64,000 nt of DNA from Blepharisma stoltei (taxonomy: Eukaryota > Ciliophora > Heterotrichea > Heterotrichida > Blepharismidae): the NCBI GenBank assembly GCA_914767885.1, contig CAJZBQ010000050.1, positions 620,001 to 684,000 of the forward strand, in the 5' to 3' direction. Position numbers and translations under genes: made by a program. Positions 55,600 to 64,000 of this stretch are shown here, piece after piece. The notes under the pieces were generated by a model. That model saw nothing but the letters and a program-made list of their open reading frames with translations, did no database searches and had not been told where the DNA came from. How positions within the stretch are numbered: position 1 is the first letter of the stretch; each line of letters opens with the position of its first letter.

Positions 55600-56520
55600 A
55601 ATATTAAATTTTCATATAGTCTTAGCACATATATTATAAGGAAAGGACATAATTTAAAGAAAAATAAATTAAAGCTAGTTTGATAAATTTCCCAATATCA
55701 AATAAAAATTAAATAATTAGCTAATAGAAATACCTAAATATTAGACCAAAGTTCATCAAGGCATATACGAGCTCATTTAAAATTGACTAATTAAATAATT
55801 TTTTAAGATATTATAAATTTCAAAAATCTTAGAGAGTCTATAATTAATAGCTTTTATTGATTGGGATATTTATTTTTTCATAATTTTACTATTCTAACAA
55901 TTTTCCGCAAAAATCTTGGTATCTATTTTTATGTTATTTTACTTTTTTTTAGGAAAATTTGTAAATTTAATTTAAAAACTCTCGGAAAATTTTAATTTAA
56001 TTTTTTATTTTATAAATAAAGATAATATAATATATATTAATGTTGAAAATTGTAGGATTTTATATTCGGGCAATTTCTATAATCTACTATTGGCAGTGTT
56101 TATAGCAAGAAAAATAGAATAATCTGAGCAACTTTCAGCTGGGTTTAGAAAGCTACTTCAAACTCAGGTGCAGATATCTCAACAAGTGGATGAACTTTCA
56201 CTGGTTGCATAGCAAGCTTGAAACAATGAAAATTAAGGCTCTTAATATTCAAGAAAGCAATCTCCCAATTACACTTGACTTCGAGTTTGCTCAAGTCTAA
56301 GCCAAATCTCTTTAAGGGTAACTAACCTTTTCTCAAAAATCAAATCTTTTTTTTATTATTTTAATGCAATGATCATAATATAAGCATTATATTGGGAACT
56401 TGAAAAAGAGGGAATATACTTGAAATTGACTAAAAGAGGTGGACGCATCTCTTGAAAGACTAAAGTATTCTAAGGCCATATTATAAGTGTAAATGAATTA
56501 TTTAACAAACTTTAACTTTC
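55600..56520. other. AT-rich region with a possible gene-like stretch
   Basis: Plus strand at about 56070-56310 has two overlapping protein-like frames (EQLSAGFRKLLQTQVQISQQ; KIKALNIQESNLPITLDFEF) with TAG/TAA at Gln-like places. Too short to call. Otherwise nothing recognised. Confidence 0.3.
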
Positions 56521-57552
56521 CTAAAGTTTAGTTATCACTTTTTTATTCAAACTAAACTTATAGAAATCATCATTACAAACCCCTGCAGATGCAATATATA
56601 CCCCACCTTTGTTATATGTGCAAAACACTTGAAGAGGGTTAAATTTGATTACTGATTTTCCTATTTGTTTCCAAGAGTACTCATCTCCAATTTTGCTTTC
56701 ATAAATTCAGCCATTAAAACAACATTCAATCAAATACAATCTATTTGAGCTTATTAAAATCTTTCTTGTGTGCAATGCGAAACTATAAGGAACTATTGAG
56801 AAAGATTCATTGTCAATAGAATATAGTAATATATTCTTATGTGTGCATCCGGCAATCGAAATATTTTCTTTAAATATTACACTGTGGCAGCAGAAATCAG
56901 ATCAAGGCATTGGAATTAATTTAACCCATCGATTTTGATATAAATCAAATCTAGCAGATAGAGCTAGGCGATTATTATTGAGATATCCTCCAAAACAGTA
57001 GACATTTTGTTTGAAATAGATAGCTGATGAGTCAGAGCATGAGTTTCCGGATGGAAGCATTCGAACTTTAGAATTATTGCAAATTATCAGGGCGATTCCA
57101 GAAAAAGATCTATTACCAAAGCAAAATAACTCACCATTTGGTAGCTGAGCAATACATGAACTTCAATCTAAAGGCTGTCTAGACCTAATTTTTCTCAAAT
57201 TTATACTTTCGTTTTCCGTGTCATAAACAACCAAGTTATTTCTTTTATCAACTTTCTTAATAAGGTAAAGAGAAGTGGCTTGATGATAAGGATTTATATA
57301 TTCTTGGTATGCTTGAGTTAATGCTGGATCAGAAATTTAATTCTGCTGCTCATATAGCCCACAGATTCTCCTAAAATTTCGCTCTACTTCAGCACCTAAA
57401 GCTCTACTTAGGATTGCAGATCTTTTAAATCTTAGTTCTTGAATATTTAATAATTGATTAGTAGCATTTTGATCGCCCTGACTTTCTCTGCATATAGAGT
57501 CTTGTCTAGCTGAATTAAGCCGATAGCTAGCATTTATTTTAAGAATTAACAA
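56521..57552 (-). pseudogene. Kelch-type beta-propeller gene copy, 5'-truncated, with an in-frame TAA
   Basis: Minus strand from MLILKINASYRLNSARQDSI to TAG at 56521. It aligns along its length with the neighbour at 57575-59718: QAYQEYINPYHQATSLY, IAQLPNGELFCFGNRSFSGI, VYCFGGYLNNNRLALSARFD, LYQNRWVKLIPMPWSDF and YNKGGVYIASAG. The repeated pattern of FGG, hydrophobic strand and W is kelch-like. It lacks the B-box and has one TAA (after YEQQN, about 57340) that no GT-AG intron removes. Either a pseudogene or, less likely, a copy tolerating UAA as Gln. Confidence 0.75.
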
Positions 57553-57574
57553 TCCTCATCATATTACAAAAGCA

Positions 57575-59718
57575 TTAATTATTACTTTTTAATTCAGCCA
57601 GTCTATTTTTTTTGAAATCAAACTTGAAGTAGCCAATATCTGTCCCAATGCATATTCCCCCTTTATTATATGAACAATATACTTGATTAAGATTGCAATT
57701 GATTTTTGATTTTCCTATTTGTCTCCAATTCAAGTAGCTTCCAACTTCGCTTTCATAGATTGATCCATTGTCGCATTCAATCAAATATAGACTCTCTGCA
57801 TTTATCAGTATCTTTCTTATACATCCTGCAAACTCATAAGGAATTGTCGAGAAAGAGTCAATATCAATTGAGTATAACCAAAGATTTCTATTTAAATATC
57901 CAGAAATCAAAATATTTCCACTAAATATTATGCTATTGAACTTATAATCAGCTTTTGGAATTGGAGTTAAGTGAATTCATCGATTTTGATCCAAATCAAA
58001 TCTACTAGATAGAGTTAAATAAATTTTATTATAAACTCCAAAGCAATAGACACTGTTGTTGAAATAGATATAGGTCACTTGATTTTTTATTGCAGTCTCT
58101 GGCAGAGTTTAACTTTTGTGAGATAAAAGCAGGAGATGGATAATAAATTTCTATTGGGCTTGAGAAAAGATGGAATGGATTATATAGATTATTGGATCTT
58201 TTATGCACTCTCCTTCTGTGCAATTTCTTCTTAAAAATGTCAATACTTGGAAGATGAACTGCAACTTGGGAGCATACCATATCTTTTATCCAATCAATAT
58301 GCACCTTTAAAAGATTATCCATATGCAATAATCATTCTTTAAAGCCAGTATACATGATGAGCTAGAGCAAGGAGTTCCAGATGGGTGTTAGTTCTTACTG
58401 ATTTCTTTTAAGAAATGCTAGATTAAGCTCGTCTGAGTTGAAATTTAAATGAGAGTGGAGCAATTTCAGTGGATATTTAAAGCAAGAAAAAATACTAAAT
58501 TATAAAAAATGATTGCGATTTTCCTGTTCCAGATGGCAGTATTTCGACTCCACCATTCAGATCAATCAGCATTGCAATTCCAGAAGTCGGATCCCTTTTT
58601 CCAAAGCAGAATAGTTTGCTATTTGGAAGTTGAGTTATGCAAGTACCTAGATCTAGTAGCTGTGGAGTCTGCAAGATTTTAACTTCTTTGGTTTCAGTTT
58701 CAGTATTATAAATATGCAAATCAGCTCTCTTGTTTTTATAATCTTCTCTAATACTATAAAGAGATGTCTTTTGTTGATAAGCTTTAAGATAATCTTGGTA
58801 AGCTTGCATTAGTGGCGGATCATGAAAACTAGAACTGGTTTGGATTTTTGAGCAAGTTTTTCTGAAATCTTTCTCTAATTCTGGATTGTTTGGTTTACTT
58901 AAAATCTCAGCTATTTTATTTCTTAATGCGCCTACGTTTAAAACTCTTTTTTTCCCCTTGGGTTTACTTTTGAGATCATTAGAAGCAGTGCTTATTTTAA
59001 AATTAAGCAAGCTTGCCTTGTTTTCTGGGGGGTTTTTTATTGGCTTTTTTACGTTTTTATGCCTTTTTAAACTGTTCACATTTTTTATCAAGGAAACCGA
59101 ATCCTTAACGTTTGCTAAAACTCTAGTTTTATTATACAATTCAGGATTATTTTGCATATTCATATTTTCTAGATGTGCATCGCATTTTTCTTTAACAAAG
59201 GATCTATCTAAACTCGCTAACTTTTCAGTGATTATATAAAAGAATCTTGCAGCGTTGTATCAATCTTTCATGGCTTTGATCATGAATCTTACTTTCTCAA
59301 CAGCTTCTCTAGGCTGTAAAACCAATAATCCTAATATTGGATCTTGTTCTAACTTTGATACTTTTTGAATTTGGGAAATTTTTGCAAAGAAATCATTTAT
59401 TTCACCTGAGCAATCATCCAATTTTTTTGTGAAATCTCTTAAATTTCTCTTTAAATTAAATGGGCACTGGCTATAGGAATCTATGATCTTTCTCCTCAAC
59501 TCGCTGTATTTTGAATTTTCTATTGTAAGGAATTCAAGAATTGCTTCTTTTGTCCCTTCGCAAGGCTGGCTAAACATTGATTCAAGGCCATGAGTTCTAT
59601 TTTGTAAGCTTAGATGCTTCCCAATATGTACTTTACAAGATAAAGTCTCAGGAGAAGAGCATTTGCATGAATACTCAACCTCATACGTACACCCTGACTC
59701 GAAGCATTTCTTCTTCAT
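57575..59718 (-). CDS. B-box / Kelch-repeat protein, interrupted by one IES
   Basis: ATG at 59718: MKKKCFESGCTYEVEYSCKC, then LSCKVHIGKHLS and RTHGLE give a Cys/His B-box-like zinc site in residues 1-45. A helical region (LRDFTKKLDDCSGEINDFFA) and a basic linker (KSKPKGKKRVLNVGALRNK) follow, then kelch blades (CITQLPNSKLFCFGKRDPTS, IYFNNSVYCFGVYNKIYL, FDLDQNRWIHLTPIPKADYK). A TGA at about 59259 is Trp (AMKD-W-YNAARFF). The frame is lost after ILPSGTGKSQSFFI (58495) and returns at NQVTYIYFNNSVYCF (about 58090), so an IES of about 400 bp sits there. Ends in TAA at 57575. Probably a cytoskeletal or ubiquitin-ligase-type adaptor. Confidence 0.85.
58092..58520. mobile_element. Probable IES in the Kelch gene (about 400 bp, ends not exact)
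   Basis: The kelch blade split here is continuous in the copy at 56521-57552 (RMLPSGNSCSDSSAIYFKQN). CCATCTGGAAC occurs at both ends of the segment, on the minus strand near 58520 and 58390, so one blade segment may be partly duplicated. In-frame stops occur inside. The exact TA cut was not resolved. Confidence 0.6.
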
Positions 59719-59823
59719 GATATATATAATTATTAAATAGACGATTTTAAAACTTTTTGCATTAATTTTTAATAAGTAATAGCAAAAAATTATTAAATGA
59801 GACCTATTTATTAGAAAATTATT

Positions 59824-60350
59824 TTAATCCAGCTTGGTTAATATTTTTGCCTCTAAATTAAACTTAAAGTAACTAGTATCATTATAAAGGCGTGCAATGT
59901 TTATTCCTCCTATATTATATGACAAATAAACTTGAGAAAAATAGCGTATTATTGAGTCTCCAATTCGTCCAGACAGTGTCATTTGACAATTCGCTTTCGT
60001 AGATTGATCTACCACATTCAATTAAATATAGTTTTTCTGCACTTATAAGAATCTTGCAAATAAAACTTCAAAATCATAAGGAATTGTTGCGAAAGTGTTG
60101 CTACCACTACCAATTGAATACCTCAAAAGATTTTTATTAATCCTTCCAGAAATCAAAATATTCCCGCTAAATATTACTCTATTGCAAGAGTAATCAGCTT
60201 GCAGCAGTGACTTTAATTTAATTTATCTTTTTTCATTTAAATCAAATCTTTCTGATAGAGTTAAAATTTCGCTATTTTTTATTCCTCCAAAGCAATAAAC
60301 ACTATTATTGAAATAGATATCTTGTATACTGCGCATGAAACTTATTTTTA
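59824..60350 (-). pseudogene. Third Kelch-type copy, decayed
   Basis: Minus strand fragments QVYLSYNIGGINIARLYNDT and YFKFNLEAKILTKLD align with the C-terminal blade of the two neighbours (YNKGGVYIASAG; YFKFDFKKNRLAEL). More upstream parts match with several frame changes and end near 60350. Confidence 0.7.
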
Positions 60351-60369
60351 ACTTATCCTATATATCTTA

Positions 60370-61870
60370 ATCTCTTAATTCATTTTCAACAGTTTTACCC
60401 AGTTTTTTTAGCTTCTTCTCTTCTGCCTATCTCATATAGAGCATTTTCTTTATTTGAATAATAAAGTACACAGTTTGGATCGATTCTAATTGCATCGTTG
60501 TAATGCTTTATTGCTTCTTCATGTCTCTTTTTATTGTAAAAGATAAGTCCCATGCCATCGTATGCATCAGCATGATTGGATCAATTCTGATAGCTTCTTT
60601 ATAGCATTCCATAGCTTTTTCTCTTCTGCATAACTTTTTAAGAGCAGCTCCTTTATTACTATAGTACAGTGCACTGTTTGGATTGATTCTAATTGCATCA
60701 TTGCAACATTTATTGCTTCTTCATATTTCTTTTTATTATAGAAAATATTTCCTATGCTATTGTAAGGATCCCCCCCTCATTTGTCCAATTTTCTAGTCTT
60801 TTATCATTTGTCTATTTTTCTAGTTTTATTTATAGGAAAAAAAAAAATTTCAGGACCTCAATTGTCTCATTTTCTAGTTTTTTTAAAGTACTAAACTAAA
60901 ATTTAGGACATCGAAAAAATCCAAAAAAGACTAGAAAATGGGGCAAACATTTTTGACTAGATTTTGGGACAAATGAGGTCCTGAAAATTTTTTTTATCCT
61001 ATAAAAAAAAGACTAGAAAATTGGACAAATGAGGGGGGGGATCCTTATGCATGAGCATAATTTGGATCAATTCTGATAGCTTCGTTATAGCATTCCATAG
61101 CTTCTTCAATTCTACCTAACTCATATAGAGCAGCTCCTTTATTACTATAATACAGTGCACAGTTTGGCTTGATTCTAATTGCACCTTGTAATGTATTAAT
61201 GCTTCTTCATATCTCTTTTCATTATAGAAAATAATTGCTATGCCATTGCATGCATCAGATCATTTGGATCAATCTGATAGCTTCTTTATAGCATTCCATA
61301 GTTTCTTCTCTTCTGCCTATCTCATATAGAGCATTTCCTTTATTTGAATAATAAAGTGCACAGTTTGGATCGATTCTAATTGCATCGTTGTAATGCTTTA
61401 TTGCTTCTTCATGTCTCTTTTCATTAGAATAGATAAGTCCCGTGCTATTGTATGCATCAGCATGATTTGGATCAATTCTGATAGCTTCTTTAAACTTACT
61501 TAATGCTAACTGTAAATTCTCCCCTTCCTTCTCAAAGTTTATATCAATTTTATTAAATTCAAAATGCATTTCTTGTGGAATAACTTTCGAATTATTTTGG
61601 GGAAAGCTCTTGATAGCTGCATCAATTTGTTTTCTAATTCACAGAATAATTCGATATTATTGTTTGATATTACTGTAAAAATTAATTTAGCTTTTTCAAC
61701 AGCTTTATTTGACTGCAATGCTAACTAATTTAAAGCTGGATCTTTCTCTATTCTTGATAGTTTTGTGCTTGCTAGATTTTTTCGGCATGGCTGCCAATTT
61801 TTGTAGAATCAGAGTCGATTTCTTTTAAAACTTGATCAAAAATATTTTCATAACTACAAAGAGTTTGAGT
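60370..61870 (-). pseudogene. B-box-family / TPR-repeat gene, decayed, subtelomeric
   Basis: The minus strand begins near 61870 with a helical region like that of the B-box/Kelch protein (IEKDPAL, NKAVEKAKLIFTVISN), then tandem TPR units of 34 residues: FKEAIRIDPNHADAYNSTGL, EEAIKHYNDAIRIDPNCALY, YSNKGNALYEIGRREETMEC. At least seven units can be traced to 60370. Many single-base deletions break the frame (e.g. AGATTGATCC for AGAATTGATCC near 61270, CCAATCATGC near 60573) and one TAG interrupts the N-terminal part. A 283-bp palindromic IES lies within (60763-61045). It ends 65 bp from the telomere. Confidence 0.8.
60763..61045. mobile_element. Palindromic IES/MITE, 283 bp, in the TPR gene
   Basis: Ends TAAGGATCCCCCCCTCATTTG and (complement) TAAGGATCCCCCCCCTCATTT continue as an inverted repeat of about 35 bp through CCAATTTTCTAGTC, then more loosely to the centre. 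Removal TA to TA restores the TPR phrase GCA TAC AAT AGC found in the other units. Confidence 0.92.
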
Positions 61871-61933
61871 AACTGATTAATTTAAGACAGACTTTAGCTA
61901 TTATTTGTAAATGAATAAGTCTTAATAAATAGG

Positions 61934-64000
61934 TGTTAGGGTGTTAGGGTGTTAGGGTGTTAGGGTGTTAGGGTGTTAGGGTGTTAGGGTGTTAGGGTGT
62001 TAGGGTGTTAGGGTGTTAGGGTGTTAGGGTGTTAGGGTGTTAGGGTGTTAGGGTGTTAGGGTGTTAGGGTGTTAGGGTGTTAGGGTGTTAGGGTGTTAGG
62101 GTGTTAGGGTGTTAGGGTGTTAGGGTGTTAGGGTGTTAGGGTGTTAGGGTGTTAGGGTGTTAGGGTGTTAGGGTGTTAGGGTGTTAGGGTGTTAGGGTGT
62201 TAGGGTGTTAGGGTGTTAGGGTGTTAGGGTGTTAGGGTGTTAGGGTGTTAGGGTGTTAGGGTGTTAGGGTGTTAGGGTGTTAGGGTGTTAGGGTGTTAGG
62301 GTGTTAGGGTGTTAGGGTGTTAGGGTGTTAGGGTGTTAGGGTGTTAGGGTGTTAGGGTGTTAGGGTGTTAGGGTGTTAGGGTGTTAGGGTGTTAGGGTGT
62401 TAGGGTGTTAGGGTGTTAGGGTGTTAGGGTGTTAGGGTGTTAGGGTGTTAGGGTGTTAGGGTGTTAGGGTGTTAGGGTGTTAGGGTGTTAGGGTGTTAGG
62501 GTGTTAGGGTGTTAGGGTGTTAGGGTGTTAGGGTGTTAGGGTGTTAGGGTGTTAGGGTGTTAGGGTGTTAGGGTGTTAGGGTGTTAGGGTGTTAGGGTGT
62601 TAGGGTGTTAGGGTGTTAGGGTGTTAGGGTGTTAGGGTGTTAGGGTGTTAGGGTGTTAGGGTGTTAGGGTGTTAGGGTGTTAGGGTGTTAGGGTGTTAGG
62701 GTGTTAGGGTGTTAGGGTGTTAGGGTGTTAGGGTGTTAGGGTGTTAGGGTGTTAGGGTGTTAGGGTGTTAGGGTGTTAGGGTGTTAGGGTGTTAGGGTGT
62801 TAGGGTGTTAGGGTGTTAGGGTGTTAGGGTGTTAGGGTGTTAGGGTGTTAGGGTGTTAGGGTGTTAGGGTGTTAGGGTGTTAGGGTGTTAGGGTGTTAGG
62901 GTGTTAGGGTGTTAGGGTGTTAGGGTGTTAGGGTGTTAGGGTGTTAGGGTGTTAGGGTGTTAGGGTGTTAGGGTGTTAGGGTGTTAGGGTGTTAGGGTGT
63001 TAGGGTGTTAGGGTGTTAGGGTGTTAGGGTGTTAGGGTGTTAGGGTGTTAGGGTGTTAGGGTGTTAGGGTGTTAGGGTGTTAGGGTGTTAGGGTGTTAGG
63101 GTGTTAGGGTGTTAGGGTGTTAGGGTGTTAGGGTGTTAGGGTGTTAGGGTGTTAGGGTGTTAGGGTGTTAGGGTGTTAGGGTGTTAGGGTGTTAGGGTGT
63201 TAGGGTGTTAGGGTGTTAGGGTGTTAGGGTGTTAGGGTGTTAGGGTGTTAGGGTGTTAGGGTGTTAGGGTGTTAGGGTGTTAGGGTGTTAGGGTGTTAGG
63301 GTGTTAGGGTGTTAGGGTGTTAGGGTGTTAGGGTGTTAGGGTGTTAGGGTGTTAGGGTGTTAGGGTGTTAGGGTGTTAGGGTGTTAGGGTGTTAGGGTGT
63401 TAGGGTGTTAGGGTGTTAGGGTGTTAGGGTGTTAGGGTGTTAGGGTGTTAGGGTGTTAGGGTGTTAGGGTGTTAGGGTGTTAGGGTGTTAGGGTGTTAGG
63501 GTGTTAGGGTGTTAGGGTGTTAGGGTGTTAGGGTGTTAGGGTGTTAGGGTGTTAGGGTGTTAGGGTGTTAGGGTGTTAGGGTGTTAGGGTGTTAGGGTGT
63601 TAGGGTGTTAGGGTGTTAGGGTGTTAGGGTGTTAGGGTGTTAGGGTGTTAGGGTGTTAGGGTGTTAGGGTGTTAGGGTGTTAGGGTGTTAGGGTGTTAGG
63701 GTGTTAGGGTGTTAGGGTGTTAGGGTGTTAGGGTGTTAGGGTGTTAGGGTGTTAGGGTGTTAGGGTGTTAGGGTGTTAGGGTGTTAGGGTGTTAGGGTGT
63801 TAGGGTGTTAGGGTGTTAGGGTGTTAGGGTGTTAGGGTGTTAGGGTGTTAGGGTGTTAGGGTGTTAGGGTGTTAGGGTGTTAGGGTGTTAGGGTGTTAGG
63901 GTGTTAGGGTGTTAGGGTGTTAGGGTGTTAGGGTGTTAGGGTGTTAGGGTGTTAGGGTGTTAGGGTGTTAGGGTGTTAGGGTGTTAGGGTGTTAGGGTGT
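61934..64000 (+). repeat. Telomere, (TGTTAGGG)n, at least 2.06 kb
   Basis: A perfect eight-base repeat TGTTAGGG, about 258 units, runs from 61934 to the window end without a variant unit that I can see. The G-rich strand reads 5'->3' outward, as at a right-hand chromosome end. It follows 65 bp of unique sequence after the decayed TPR gene. Confidence 0.98.

Noticed and set aside
1-64000. tRNA or rRNA genes, CRISPR arrays, bacterial operons
   Set aside because: No cloverleaf, rRNA core sequence, spaced direct-repeat array or Shine-Dalgarno/operon layout was seen.

Overview
The window looks like germline (micronuclear) DNA of a heterotrich ciliate, most likely Blepharisma or a close relative. 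Four things in the sequence support this. (1) The right end is more than 2 kb of perfect TGTTAGGG repeat (complement CCCTAACA), the telomere unit I associate with Blepharisma. (2) Ordinary genes read UGA as tryptophan, next to UGG, and end in UAA or UAG. (3) GT-AG introns are only 15-16 nt long. (4) Coding regions are repeatedly broken by AT-rich or palindromic segments with matching ends, whose exact removal restores the frame, as expected of internal eliminated sequences (IESs). Family names are from recognition alone; no database was searched.

Layout. 1-815: tandem satellite. 832-3870: long AT-rich gene-like region broken by a SINE-like insertion. 3884-4951 and 18996-19931: a paralogous gene pair with different IES positions. 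5892-14015: one very large secreted, probably GPI-anchored, Ser/Thr-rich surface protein in six pieces separated by five IES loci, one of them nested. 14037-25400: germline-limited DNA with MITE-like elements, palindromes, a reverse transcriptase scrap, a SINE-like repeat and more gene-like stretches. 25655-27191: LINE-type ORF1 remnant. 27482-30930: two intact plus-strand genes (a lysine-rich coiled-coil protein and a ubiquitin-like/LRR protein). 31010-35990: more gene-like germline-limited DNA and MITE copies. 36330-53603, minus strand: a cluster of cysteine-rich/LamG-like surface proteins (four genes plus pseudogene pieces), crossed by IESs of 115, 118, 416 and 737 bp. 54530-55560: a transposase-like gene-like stretch. 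56521-61870, minus strand: B-box/Kelch and B-box/TPR genes and pseudogenes running up to the telomere.

Main observation. Most long stretches outside the ordinary genes are not random. Each reads for 150-900 codons in one frame as protein-like sequence if UAA and UAG are glutamine and UGA is tryptophan. The ordinary genes, more than 6,000 codons, have essentially no in-frame UAA or UAG outside introns and IESs. Two gene populations with different apparent stop-codon usage therefore seem to lie side by side: a somatic set with UAR as stop, and a germline-limited set with all three stop codons as sense, as in Condylostoma. With no stop codons every frame is open, so this rests on protein-likeness judged by eye, and homology, codon-statistics and RNA tests are needed to settle it. 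The alternatives are relics of an older code, elements acquired from another ciliate, or a germline-only translation programme.
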